The translations under genes were made by a program, and so were the position numbers. DNA of 64,000 nt from Anaeroglomus sp964630775 (GTDB taxonomy: Bacteria > Planctomycetota > Phycisphaerae > Sedimentisphaerales > Anaerohalosphaeraceae), in assembly GCA_964630775.1 (NCBI GenBank), contig CAZVYY010000020.1:1-64000 (forward strand), in the 5' to 3' direction. The notes under the pieces are model-generated. The model was not told the DNA's origin. It searched no databases and saw only the letters and a list, made by a program, of their open reading frames with translations. Within the stretch, counting starts at the first letter, position 1; every line of letters begins with the position of its first letter. Positions 26,719 through 35,655 of the stretch are shown piece by piece.

Positions 26719-27399
26719 TTACGGATTGCAGGTCAGACAGGGACGACGTCCCGACGCCACAGCATCATCTCGTTTACTGAATGTCACTTTGGTGTTGTCT
26801 TTCATTCTGCGGGCATGGGGGCATGATGCCTTGTGAAACACCTTGCCGTTATTTGCGGCGACAAAGCCCTCTTCTTTAGCTTCAGCGGCTGCGGTTTGCA
26901 CGGCCGTATCCGTCGGCTGGGCCTGTCCTTCAGAGGAGGCTGACGTTTTGGGTACAATCAGGCGTTTGGCGTAGCCTTTTTCGACCAGCATCTGGCCCAA
27001 ATCCCGTCCTTCGACTTCCACCTCCGCTACCAGGCAGAAACTCTGGCCCCGCTGAATATGCTTCAAGACCACCCCGGACGTTACGGGCTGATTCGGGTCG
27101 GACTGAGTCTGTTTTTTATTTAAAGCGGCATTGAGCGTATCGTGGATATACTGACGAACAGGCAGGTCATAATTCTGCTGCGGCTCCAGCCCGCGAATCT
27201 GGACGGGCATTTCCCTGCCAATAACGGCGGGCCAGTCGGCGATATCACAATAAATGCGGCACTGAGCATCCACCCGAATGACCTTCTGCACTGTGGCACT
27301 GCCATAGTCATTGTCGGACCGTTCCGCTGATTGGGAAAACACCGTCGAACCCGCCAAACACAATCCTGCCAGAATAATCCGGCCCATCCTTGCAGCCAT
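26719..27399 (-). CDS. Exported thermonuclease-like protein with C-terminal zinc domain
   Basis: About 226 residues. A signal peptide (MAARMGRIILAGLCLAG...) is followed by a staphylococcal-nuclease-like OB fold (VQKVIRVDAQCRIYCDIADWPAV..., VAEVEVEGRDLGQMLVEKGYAKRL). The catalytic Arg and Glu pattern of active nucleases is not obvious. The C-terminus is an Ada-like metal domain: KVFHKASCPHARRM then GRRPCLTCNP, with Cys-His-Cys-Cys ligands. Such SNase-Ada combinations are common in planctomycetes. ATG at 27399 has AGGAGAG five bases away; a frame from 27489 is less likely. Confidence 0.75.
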   Translation of the reverse strand: MAARMGRIILAGLCLAGSTVFSQSAERSDNDYGSATVQKVIRVDAQCRIYCDIADWPAVIGREMPVQIRGLEPQQNYDLPVRQYIHDTLNAALNKKQTQSDPNQPVTSGVVLKHIQRGQSFCLVAEVEVEGRDLGQMLVEKGYAKRLIVPKTSASSEGQAQPTDTAVQTAAAEAKEEGFVAANNGKVFHKASCPHARRMKDNTKVTFSKRDDAVASGRRPCLTCNP

Positions 27400-27492
27400 T
27401 GTCGCTCTCCTATGCGATTTATCAGTAACCCTGGTCCTGATACACAGGACGCTTTTTCTGCTGCCCGGCGAAACGACCGTCGGGCGCAACCG

Positions 27493-28845
27493 TTATTGTT
27501 TCATCAAGGCGATGATTTGATCCAAATCGTTGGGGGCCTGCACGGGGGGGTTGGCAAACGGGCCCTGCTTTTTGCTGTGGTAGTTGACCGTGGCGTCCGG
27601 GTCCTTGAGGACGTGGCCGGTCAGAACACAGGCAACACGGGCGTTCTTGTCAATCGTGCCGTCGGCCAGCAGGTATTTCAAGCCTGCAATCGTCGCTGCG
27701 GAGGCCGGCTCACAGCCCAGGCCGTATTTGCCGATTTGAGCCTTGGCATCAAGAATCTCGGCATCCGTTACAGAGCGGACGATACCGTTGCAGACATCCA
27801 TCGCCCGCAGGCATTTTTTAAGATTCACCGGCCGGGAAATCTCAATGGCCGAGGCAATGGTATGCGGCTTATAGCCGGCCGCATCGAGTTTGGCATAATA
27901 GGCATCGATTTTGGCATTATCCACACGGCTGTCATTCCAGCGAAGTCCATGGTCGTTAACCAGTTCGGTCAGCGTATTGGCGCCGGCGGCATTGATAATG
28001 GCCAGACGCGGGACACGATCGATCAGACCGAGCTGCTTGAGTTCCATAAAGGCCTTGCCGAACGAGCTGGAGTTGCCGAGGTTGCCGCCGGGGACGACAA
28101 TCCAGTCGGGGACCTGCCAGTTGAGACCTTCGAGAATGCGGTACATGATGGTCTTCTGGCCTTCCAGACGGAAGGGATTAAGTGAATTGACCAGATAGAT
28201 ATTCAGCTTGCGGCAGACATCCTGAACCTGACGCATGCAGTCGTCGAAATCGCCGCGAATCTGAATGGTATAGGCGCCGTAGTCCATCGCCTGACTGAGC
28301 TTGCCGTAGGCGATTTTGCCGTCGCCGATAAAGACCGTCGCTTTCAGTCCGCAGGCCCGGGCATACAGGGCCATCGAGGCGGAGGTATTGCCCGTCGAGG
28401 CACAGGCGCTGGAAATGGCCTTGACCATTTTGGCGTGGGAAAACGCCGCGGTCATGCCGTTGTCCTTGAATGAGCCGGAGGGATTCAAGCCTTCATACTG
28501 CAGAAACAATCCTGCCGGATTCATCCCAAGCTCCTTGGCCAGCCCGCAGGCCTGCTGCAGAACCGTCTGGCCTTCGCCGACGGAAACCTTGCATGCGTCC
28601 GGGCAGAAGTTCAGCAGGTCGCGAAACCGCCAGACGCCGGAAAAATCCAGCCGGTCGAGACGATTGGCCCAGCGCTTGCCGAAATCGGACAGTTTGGATG
28701 GGACCGGAACTTTATCCCAGTCATAACAGACATCCAGCAGGTCGCCGCACTTGGGACATTCAAACATCGTCTGCATACAATCAAACGTCGCCCCGCAGGC
28801 GGGATTGATGCATTTCTGAAAAGCTGGTTGATTTACATTTTTCAT
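27493..28845 (-). CDS. thrC: Threonine synthase
   Basis: A 450-residue PLP enzyme that converts O-phosphohomoserine to threonine. A four-Cys zinc knuckle opens the protein (CINPAC, then FECPKCG). The PLP lysine lies in SGSFKDNGM (about 128-136), and the phosphate loop is GGNLGNSSSFGKA (about 255-267). This is the class with a fold type II core of about 400 residues. It is followed by a short A/T-rich gap of 40 bases to the SNase-like gene; no other threonine gene is adjacent. Confidence 0.93.
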   Translation of the reverse strand: MKNVNQPAFQKCINPACGATFDCMQTMFECPKCGDLLDVCYDWDKVPVPSKLSDFGKRWANRLDRLDFSGVWRFRDLLNFCPDACKVSVGEGQTVLQQACGLAKELGMNPAGLFLQYEGLNPSGSFKDNGMTAAFSHAKMVKAISSACASTGNTSASMALYARACGLKATVFIGDGKIAYGKLSQAMDYGAYTIQIRGDFDDCMRQVQDVCRKLNIYLVNSLNPFRLEGQKTIMYRILEGLNWQVPDWIVVPGGNLGNSSSFGKAFMELKQLGLIDRVPRLAIINAAGANTLTELVNDHGLRWNDSRVDNAKIDAYYAKLDAAGYKPHTIASAIEISRPVNLKKCLRAMDVCNGIVRSVTDAEILDAKAQIGKYGLGCEPASAATIAGLKYLLADGTIDKNARVACVLTGHVLKDPDATVNYHSKKQGPFANPPVQAPNDLDQIIALMKQ

Positions 28846-28972
28846 AAATTAGGCCTTATTCCCGTTATTTATTTTAAGTTGTTATCCCACAAAGACATAC
28901 AAATTATAAAGAGGGGTTGGTTATAAATAAATATAAATAATATAGTTTCGCCATACAGACAAGTTGCATTGA

Positions 28973-29728
28973 TTACTCCTTCGACCCGGAATTCAACTGC
29001 CTCACCACTTCCGGCAGGTCGGCGATTTTTTGAATCTCGATGACCCCGGACGGGACAGTCTTGTGCCGATTGGCATGGATGCGCTTGAAGACCGGCCTCA
29101 TCCCGGCGGCAATCGAGCCTTTGATATCGGTATCGAGGCGGTCGCCGACAAACAGAATCCGGGACGGTTCAACATCCATTTGCCTGGCGGCATCCAGAAA
29201 GATACGCGGATCGGGCTTGCGATAGGGAAAATCGCAGGTGTAAAGCTGGACCGGGAAAAAACTCAGAATGCCCACCTGGGCCAGATGCCGCTGGAGGCTG
29301 TCTTTGTTGACAAAAGTGTTGGAGACGATCCCGAGTTTCAGGTCCATCGCACGCAGGGTTCTCAATGTTTCTTTGAGATTCGGTTCGGTAAAGGCCTCTT
29401 TGCTGAGCGGCTCATACCAGATCCAGTTGAGCTCCTTGTATTGCTGGTCGCTGAGAGTAAAGCCATAGCGTTTGCCGTAGCCTTTGAGCAGTTCGAGAGA
29501 ATCAAAATCATTACCGGTCAGGGTGGAATAAATCAGGTGCAGATACAGGCCGAATAAATGCTTCAGCCGATACCGCAGAAAAAACGGTACCGGCTGAGAG
29601 TGGTGTTTCAACCATGCATAACTGGCCCGGACAGAGACGGCAAACAACCGGTTCGTACGCAATTTGCTGAATTCCAGCAGCGTCTGCCCCAGGTCAAAAA
29701 GAATCGCCTCAACCGCACGCCCGGCCAA
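28973..29728 (-). CDS. HAD-superfamily hydrolase-like protein
   Basis: A 251-residue protein of the haloacid dehalogenase superfamily with a helical cap. Motif I reads FDLGQTLL (about 11-18): the nucleophile Asp is present, but the second Asp of DxD is Gly. Motif II is LGIVSNT, motif III has the Lys in RKPDPRIF, and motif IV is FVGDRLDTD. Missing the general acid, it may be a poor phosphatase. The start is TTG at 29728, using a GGAGG that overlaps the upstream stop, so it is coupled to the synthase gene. Confidence 0.8.
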   Translation of the reverse strand: MAGRAVEAILFDLGQTLLEFSKLRTNRLFAVSVRASYAWLKHHSQPVPFFLRYRLKHLFGLYLHLIYSTLTGNDFDSLELLKGYGKRYGFTLSDQQYKELNWIWYEPLSKEAFTEPNLKETLRTLRAMDLKLGIVSNTFVNKDSLQRHLAQVGILSFFPVQLYTCDFPYRKPDPRIFLDAARQMDVEPSRILFVGDRLDTDIKGSIAAGMRPVFKRIHANRHKTVPSGVIEIQKIADLPEVVRQLNSGSKE

Positions 29729-29730
29729 GT

Positions 29731-31056
29731 TTACCTCCGGGGCGGAAGTTTATCGCCAAACAACTCTTTGACCCACTTTTCCATTTCCTCATCGGAAATC
29801 GCAGAAATACGGTCCGCAGTGTATTCGGCGTCGATGTTGTCTTTGATCGCCAGCACATACGGGTCGTGCTTGGGAATGTCGATGACATACCGTTCTTCGA
29901 TCCAGTGCTTGATGCCTGCGGCGCCGGATTTATCCGTAATGGCAACCCCGACGGGCCGTTTGAGCAGCTTGAGCGTATCAAAGCAATTGTAAATCTCTTC
30001 ATTCTTCAACAGACCGTCGGCATGAATGCCGGCGCGGGTCACGTTGAAATCCTTGCCGACCAGCGGATAGTTGGCCGGCAGGTTGAAGCCCAGTTCCTTA
30101 TTGGCATAATTGGCCAAATCGGTAATCGCCGCATAATTGACCTTCGGATTAGTCCCGCGAAGCTGGGCGTGTTCGATCACCAGCGCTTCCAGCGGCGGAT
30201 TGCCGGTGCGTTCACCCATGCCGAAAATCGAGCAGTTGGCGGCTTTGCAGCCGTACAGCCAGGCCGCGGCGGCATTGACTTCGACCTTGTGCAGGTCGTT
30301 GTGGCCGTGCCATTCGAGCCATTCGCCGGGCACGCCGAGCTGACGCAGGGCATACACCATCTTCGGCACACCGCGGGGCAGGGATGCATTGGCAAACGGC
30401 ACGCCGAAGCCCAGCGTATCGCACAGACGAATCTTGACCGGGGTTTTATACTGCTGCGATAATTTCATCAGTTCCGCGGCAAACGGCAGAATGAAGCCGT
30501 CAAAATCGGCGCGGGTGATGTCTTCGAGGTGGCAGCGCGGCAGAATACCTGTATCGAGGGCGGCCTTGACGATATCCAGATAGGCCTGCATCGCCTGGGA
30601 ACGGGTCTTCTTGAGCTTCAGAAAGATATGATAGTCACTGGCACTGGTCAGAATCCCGGTCTCTTTGAGTCCCAGGTCCTTGACAATCTTGAAATCAGCA
30701 ATCGTTGCCCGAATCCAGCCGGTGATTTCCGGGAATTGATACCCCCGGTTGCGGCACAGTTCCACCGCCCGGCGGTCTTTGTCGGAATACAGGAAGAATT
30801 CGCTCTGGCGAATCAGGCCGGTGTCGCCGTCGATAGCGTGCAGATAATCAAAGATTTTCAGGACCTGTTCGGGGCTGTACGGCGCGCGGGCCTGCTGACC
30901 ATCGCGGAACGTTGTATCGGTAATCCAGATGTCCTGGGGATTTTCCATCGGTACCGAATCGGCATCAAATGTGACCTTTGGAAACTCTGTGTAAGGGAAC
31001 ACATCACGATACAAATTCGGACGCTCGATGTCCTGTAACTGTACTGGTTTTATCAT
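29731..31056 (-). CDS. Isopropylmalate/homocitrate/Re-citrate synthase family enzyme
   Basis: A 441-residue TIM-barrel enzyme that condenses acetyl-CoA with a 2-oxo acid. The signature TTFRDGQQARAPYS (about 48-61) and the metal/His site WHGHNDLHKVEVNAAAAWLYG (about 247-267) with GERTGNPPLE are clear. It is shorter than LeuA (about 510-520) because the C-terminal leucine-binding domain is missing. Text such as IWITDTTFRDGQQAR and GILTSASDYHIFLKL is close to what I recall of Re-citrate synthase of anaerobes, but I cannot prove this by eye. Its GGAGG feeds the HAD gene behind it. No leu genes are adjacent. Confidence 0.8.
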   Translation of the reverse strand: MIKPVQLQDIERPNLYRDVFPYTEFPKVTFDADSVPMENPQDIWITDTTFRDGQQARAPYSPEQVLKIFDYLHAIDGDTGLIRQSEFFLYSDKDRRAVELCRNRGYQFPEITGWIRATIADFKIVKDLGLKETGILTSASDYHIFLKLKKTRSQAMQAYLDIVKAALDTGILPRCHLEDITRADFDGFILPFAAELMKLSQQYKTPVKIRLCDTLGFGVPFANASLPRGVPKMVYALRQLGVPGEWLEWHGHNDLHKVEVNAAAAWLYGCKAANCSIFGMGERTGNPPLEALVIEHAQLRGTNPKVNYAAITDLANYANKELGFNLPANYPLVGKDFNVTRAGIHADGLLKNEEIYNCFDTLKLLKRPVGVAITDKSGAAGIKHWIEERYVIDIPKHDPYVLAIKDNIDAEYTADRISAISDEEMEKWVKELFGDKLPPRR

Positions 31057-31135
31057 AATTTACCTCCCGAAAATCTCGGTTTCATTCGTGACCCATACAG
31101 GCCTTCTGTTTTCCGGCAGGCTACGGATAAAACCG

Positions 31136-31218
31136 TAGCCGAGGTGGGAATCGAACCCACACGCCCTTGCGGGCAGGGGATTTTAAATCCCCAGCGTCTG
31201 CCTTTCCGCCACTCGGCC
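31136..31218 (-). tRNA. tRNA-Leu (anticodon TAA)
   Basis: On the minus strand the 83-base sequence starts GGCCGAG, pairs with CTCGGCT at its 3' end (first pair G-U), and has a class II long variable arm (TGCCCGCAAGGGCG). The anticodon stem GGGGA/TCCCC carries a TAA anticodon. The T arm reads GTGGGTTCGATTCCCAC. CCA is not encoded. Confidence 0.96.
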
Positions 31219-31464
31219 GGATTTGCATGAACAGGGATTGACCCTGCTCAACAGCCCCGGCATTATAGGAAAAAACAGCCTTTTTGCAAGATTATTAGTT
31301 CTTTTCCTTACCCAATCTGTCAAAAATACTTTGAAAAATGGGTTTCTACTAATTCAGAATTATTCTTTAATAGGAACTATTCGACGGATATATGCAAAAT
31401 GTTCACATCAAATCCAGATTATAGTGATTTTTTATCGCGATATTAGAAATACTAATTATAAGAC
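31219..31464. other. A/T-rich intergenic region
   Basis: No gene, hairpin or repeat is seen between the tRNA and the esterase gene. It presumably holds the tRNA promoter. Confidence 0.5.
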
Positions 31465-32208
31465 TTATTGATGATGCTGTAAAAACCACGCATATAATTC
31501 CGGATTGTCGTAGGTTACGGTCCAGGAATCATGGTCTGCCTCGGGATAAACCGTGAACTTGACATTCTTGTTGCCGCCCTGCTGATAGGCCTTGACCATG
31601 TCTTCGGAACGGCTCAGCGGTACGACACTGTCTTTGGCACCATGGAATACCCAGATGGGCAGTGAGCCGGCGTTATATCGCGCCATCGTAACATCGCCGC
31701 CGCCGCAAATCGGGGCGGCTGCGGCAAATTTATTGGGGTATTTTGCAATCAGGGTCCAGGTGCCGAAACCGCCCATGCTCAGGCCGGTCACATAAAGGCG
31801 GCTCGTATCGACACTGTATTTTTCGGAGACATCATCGACCAGAACAATCAAGTCCTCCGCCAGATTGGGCCACCAATTGTTTTGCGGACACTGCGGAGAA
31901 ACAATGATAAAATCGAAATCCTTGCCCTGGGCGGCCAGTTTCGACGGGCCGTGAGCTTTAAGCTGATTGAGGTCGCTGCCGCGTTCGCCGGCGCCATGCA
32001 GGAACAGAATCAATGGCCATTTTTTATCTACTTTGCCGTAATCTTTGGGCAGATATAGCAGATAATTCATTGTCACATCCCGCGAAACAGACTTGGTCAT
32101 GGTTTGGGGATGCTGGCCGGTTTGAACAGGGGGTTGTGCTGTTTTCGACGAACAGCCCGCAAGAGTGATAATACCAGCTGTCATACTCACAATCATTGTC
32201 CTTAACAT
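31465..32208 (-). CDS. Lipoprotein esterase of the alpha/beta-hydrolase fold
   Basis: A 247-residue protein with a lipobox (ITLAGC, Cys at about 19), so it is membrane-anchored on the outside. The catalytic Ser lies in TGLSMGGFGTW (about 145), Asp in HGAKDSVVPLS and His in EADHDSW. The pattern LLYLPKDYGK...WPLILFLHGAGERG is typical of the PHB-depolymerase/prolyl-oligopeptidase-like esterases found beside carbohydrate genes. The substrate is unknown. GGAGACAA precedes the ATG. Confidence 0.85.
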   Translation of the reverse strand: MLRTMIVSMTAGIITLAGCSSKTAQPPVQTGQHPQTMTKSVSRDVTMNYLLYLPKDYGKVDKKWPLILFLHGAGERGSDLNQLKAHGPSKLAAQGKDFDFIIVSPQCPQNNWWPNLAEDLIVLVDDVSEKYSVDTSRLYVTGLSMGGFGTWTLIAKYPNKFAAAAPICGGGDVTMARYNAGSLPIWVFHGAKDSVVPLSRSEDMVKAYQQGGNKNVKFTVYPEADHDSWTVTYDNPELYAWFLQHHQ

Positions 32209-32252
32209 AAGATTGTCTCCTGATGAATGTCCTGTAGCCTTGATTTACGGTA

Positions 32253-33008
32253 TTAGACGTATATCATCTTTTTTGTCATGCCGCCGTCAACAATAAAATT
32301 CTGTCCGGTAATAAATTCACTCTGCACGGAACACAAATGCAGGACCATAGCGGCTATATCGTCTGGCCTGCCGACACGCCCTGCGGGGTGCTGGATGTGG
32401 TCGGCCCTGGTCAGAGGCGGAAAAGCGGGCTTTTCAGTATAGCTGCGCGTGTCAATCCAGCCGGGGCTGACGCAATTGACCCGAATCGCAGGCCCGAGGC
32501 TGACCGCCAGGGCATGAGTCAGGCCAACGATCCCCGCCTTGGATGCCGAGTACGCCTCGGTATTGGCCTCCGACATCACCGCGCGGGTCGAAGCAATATT
32601 GATAATGACGCCTTTGCTCTTGCGGAGATACCTGGCAGCGTATTTGACGCAGAGAAAAACACCCGAAAGATTGGTGTTGATGACATTTTTCCATGATGCA
32701 TACGTCAGCTTTTCGATGGGTTTGTTGTCCGCAGTGGCGGCATTATTGACCAGATAATCGATTTGCCCGGCCCGTTTTACCGTTTGCTGAATCATAAAAC
32801 GCACGGACGGCTCGCTTGAAACATCTGTTTGAATAAAAATAGACTCAGGACCGAGGAGTTGTTGTGCCTTTTTTCCCAACACGGGATTTTTCTCGGCAAT
32901 CACAACACGCACTCCGACGGCAATAAAATAACGCGCAATACACAAGCCAATCCCCTGGCCGGAACCCGTCACAATCGCAACCGGATTTTTTACGATTTTC
33001 TTTTTCAT
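32253..33008 (-). CDS. Short-chain dehydrogenase/reductase
   Basis: A 251-residue classical SDR. The cofactor motif TGSGQGIG (about 15-22), NNAAT (about 88-92), the catalytic Ser in IINIASTRA and YSASKAG (about 152-158) are all present. The substrate cannot be inferred. The acidic Glu at the end of beta 2 (VVIAEKNP) points to NAD rather than NADP. It may share a transcript with the lipoprotein esterase 44 bases downstream. Confidence 0.9.
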   Translation of the reverse strand: MKKKIVKNPVAIVTGSGQGIGLCIARYFIAVGVRVVIAEKNPVLGKKAQQLLGPESIFIQTDVSSEPSVRFMIQQTVKRAGQIDYLVNNAATADNKPIEKLTYASWKNVINTNLSGVFLCVKYAARYLRKSKGVIINIASTRAVMSEANTEAYSASKAGIVGLTHALAVSLGPAIRVNCVSPGWIDTRSYTEKPAFPPLTRADHIQHPAGRVGRPDDIAAMVLHLCSVQSEFITGQNFIVDGGMTKKMIYV

Positions 33009-33056
33009 GGCATCCGTCCTTTCACCGTAACGTCTGGGCTTTGTTGTGCAGCAGGC

Positions 33057-33626
33057 TCAGACAATCACGCCTGTACGATAATTCCGCATTTCCTGATTAT
33101 AGTGTCGGGCCTTGCCGTCAAGAACCTGGTCCAGTCTGGCCCAGAAGGCCGGGGAGTGATTTTTGTGCTCAGTATGCACCAGTTCATGCAGGAGAATGTA
33201 GTCCTGCAAATGCCCCGGCAGCATCAGCAGATGAATATTCAAATTGATGTTATTTTGCGAAGAACAACTGCCCCAGCGGGTTTTCTGATTGCGAAAGGCG
33301 ACCCTGCGATAACGGAAACCGTGCCGGCCGGCTAATTCCTGGAGTCGCTGAAATAAGCGATTCTGCCCGTCAATCAGTTCCTGAGCGGAAAACGGGACCG
33401 CCTGACGATTCTGGTTTAATCGGTCCAATTTGCTCAAGATTTTCTGAATCCAGGGCTGTCTGGAGCGAACGAAATCTTCGGCATCCCCGACAGGACACAG
33501 CCACGGCACCGTTACAAGGATCGTTTTGTCGGGCCGAACGGTGATCCGAAGGTTCTTCACCCCGTGTTTACGAATAAATTGAATATGCCCGCCGGATAAT
33601 CCGAGCGAATCGGCTGTCACCGTCAT
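33057..33626 (-). CDS. YgjP-like (DUF45/M48-type) metal-dependent hydrolase
   Basis: About 189 residues. The zinc motif LLHELVHTEHKNHSPAFW has HExxH and the third His of the family; WGSCSSQNNINLNIHL precedes it, also conserved. Family members are called predicted metal-dependent hydrolases, and their substrate is unsettled. The open frame extends to 33767, but that part runs through a terminator hairpin, so the ATG at 33626 is preferred. It is followed by the SDR gene 48 bases later. Confidence 0.85.
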   Translation of the reverse strand: MTVTADSLGLSGGHIQFIRKHGVKNLRITVRPDKTILVTVPWLCPVGDAEDFVRSRQPWIQKILSKLDRLNQNRQAVPFSAQELIDGQNRLFQRLQELAGRHGFRYRRVAFRNQKTRWGSCSSQNNINLNIHLLMLPGHLQDYILLHELVHTEHKNHSPAFWARLDQVLDGKARHYNQEMRNYRTGVIV

Positions 33627-33727
33627 ACGGTCTTCTATTCCTGGAAAAATGTCAATACACTCCACACATACACTGCCGTAACTATATCTGAGAGAAAGCC
33701 ATTTGAAAAGAGCCGATTTGTGCGCAT

Positions 33728-33765
33728 AAAAAAGCCTGCGAATCCCTCCGGAAGCAATCGCAGGC
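33728..33765 (-). terminator. Terminator in the leader of the YgjP-like gene
   Basis: On the minus strand GCCTGCGA and TCGCAGGC (33734-33765) form a stem with an internal CCGGAGGG, followed by six T. It lies 200 bases after the TPR gene and 100 bases before the YgjP-like gene. It could end the TPR transcript or act as an attenuator; see the separate observation. Confidence 0.75.
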
Positions 33766-33967
33766 AACTATCACCCTCCAGGCTCCAAACCAGTTCTGAT
33801 TGGAGTACAGGGATTATTATGCAAAAAACAGGAGTGTGTTTCAATCGGGATTATTCCCTATTTTTACAAAAAAGATTTCCGTGTAGAATTACCCTGAAAT
33901 GGGACACCACGAGTCGCCTTTCCGTTTTTCATCCCCCATTACACCACCATAAGCCATTTAATTATCA

Positions 33968-35350
33968 TTACATATCTTTATCGCCATACGGGTGTTTTGG
34001 AAAGAACCGATGTGTTATCGCATAGCGAAGCCTGCACATCCAGACTTTTGCCATCCAGAACCTCAGCCGCCAGGAATTGCCCAGCAGGGACTTGGCCTTA
34101 TGGAGGATTTGGAAGGCACGCTGGTAATTGTTCTGGCGGGTATGAATCAGGGCCGCTCCCAGATACGCAGACAACACACGGACATCAACCCCAATGGCAT
34201 GTTCCAGAAACTGCAGGCAACCTTCGAGGTCGCGTCGATGCATCAGAATCGCTGAGATACCGAAATACGCCCTGCCCTGTTCGGAATTGGAGTCCAGCAC
34301 GCGCAGAAAACAGGGCAACGCATCATTGTACTCGCCCAGTCGAATCAGCATCTGTCCGATTGACAGCATAATTTGTTCATCGTCGCAGGCCAGTTTGATT
34401 TCATCCCGCAGCAGCTCGGCAACACCCTCAGGCTGATTTTGCCACAACCGGATTTGGGCCATACGAAAACGCGGCCCGGCCAATTGGGTTTCAGTCGTTT
34501 TGGCTTTACTGTACCAGGCCATTGCCTCGTCGAGATTTTCCTCGAGACGACAAATCTCCCCCAGATAAAACATCGCCTGGGCAAATTCGGGCTGAAGCTC
34601 CAGAATCCAGCGAAATTTTTCAGCCGCCTGATTAATGTTCCCCTGTTCCAGTAAAAAGACGCCGTAGTCGGCCAGTACATCGATATGGCCGGGATTGCGG
34701 CGCAGTTCACGCAGGAAATAATCTTTCGCCTTGTTGATTTGACCGTCCGCCCAGCAGGCCTGAGCGATACGATAATAAATCTGCGGATGGGTCGGTTCCA
34801 GTTCGGCGGTCTTTTCCCAGCACCAGATGGCCCGCACATAATTACCGCGGGAAAACAGCGAATTGCCGATGTTGTAAAAACAGATGGGGCATTCCGGATT
34901 GATCTGCTGAGCCATATAAAACATCTGCTCGGCCTTGTCGTGCTGCTCCATTTCGGTGTAGGCGATAATCCGGTTGCAGTAGGCCGGTTCATACGACGGA
35001 TCAATCGTTTCGATTTTTTCAAAGGTTGCCACGGCCAGGTCATACTGCACCGTGCGGGTATAATCCACGGCCAGACAGTTGAGGATTTCCACATCATTGG
35101 GGGCCAGTTCAAGGGCCTGCTGATAACAGGCGATGGCCTCTTCATACCGATCCATCGCATCGAGAGTCAGACCGCGATTAAAATGCCAGGCCACACAGCC
35201 GGGATTCATCGTCACTGCTTCATTGAGCTTGTCCAGGGCGTCCTGCATCTGCCCGGCTTCATAGAATTCATAGGCTTCGGCGACCCTCTGTTCGGCCTGT
35301 TCCCAGCCGTTCAGGCTGCTGTCGTCTTCATAATAAGATGATTCTGCCAT
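33968..35350 (-). CDS. Tetratricopeptide-repeat protein
   Basis: A 460-residue soluble protein made mostly of TPR units of 34 residues, for example AWHFNRGLTLDAMDRYEEAIACYQQALELAPND and later copies (about ten in residues 20-440). No signal peptide or enzyme domain is seen, so a scaffold role is likely. It contains unusual CPICFYN-type cysteines in one repeat. The partner is not known. It is divergent from ribH. Confidence 0.85.
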   Translation of the reverse strand: MAESSYYEDDSSLNGWEQAEQRVAEAYEFYEAGQMQDALDKLNEAVTMNPGCVAWHFNRGLTLDAMDRYEEAIACYQQALELAPNDVEILNCLAVDYTRTVQYDLAVATFEKIETIDPSYEPAYCNRIIAYTEMEQHDKAEQMFYMAQQINPECPICFYNIGNSLFSRGNYVRAIWCWEKTAELEPTHPQIYYRIAQACWADGQINKAKDYFLRELRRNPGHIDVLADYGVFLLEQGNINQAAEKFRWILELQPEFAQAMFYLGEICRLEENLDEAMAWYSKAKTTETQLAGPRFRMAQIRLWQNQPEGVAELLRDEIKLACDDEQIMLSIGQMLIRLGEYNDALPCFLRVLDSNSEQGRAYFGISAILMHRRDLEGCLQFLEHAIGVDVRVLSAYLGAALIHTRQNNYQRAFQILHKAKSLLGNSWRLRFWMAKVWMCRLRYAITHRFFPKHPYGDKDM

Positions 35351-35655
35351 ATTATATCCGCTTTTCTGAAACGCGTTAGGGTTTTCTTAACTATTGTAGT
35401 TTCCGCAAGTTGTATCGGCCCGCCGCCGCCCCGGCTTAGCTGTCGGTCGGGATTCTGTCGGCAAAAATGATTTTAAAAAACTTTTTGCTGGCATCAGAGG
35501 GCTTAAGCCCTTACAATTGCAGAGCTTAAGAGATACCCGAGAAAATCCCTGTTCGGCGAAACGGACTTTTTTTTACCGCTCGCCCAACGGGGTCCGATAA
35601 TGCAGAATAAACGTCAGGATAAGGAAACAATACAAGACCCTTACGGAGCCAGCTT
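35351..35655. other. Intergenic region upstream of ribH
   Basis: No gene seen. It contains AGGGCTTAAGCCCT (35504-35517), a perfect palindrome, and a second GCTTAAG just after it. I looked for an FMN riboswitch and see none of its conserved segments. Confidence 0.5.

Noticed and set aside
33627..33767. N-terminal extension of the YgjP-like protein
   Set aside because: It would require translation through a terminator hairpin, and the extra residues are not family-like.
35351..35655. FMN riboswitch before ribH
   Set aside because: None of the conserved RFN segments is present; only a short AGGGCTTAAGCCCT palindrome is seen.
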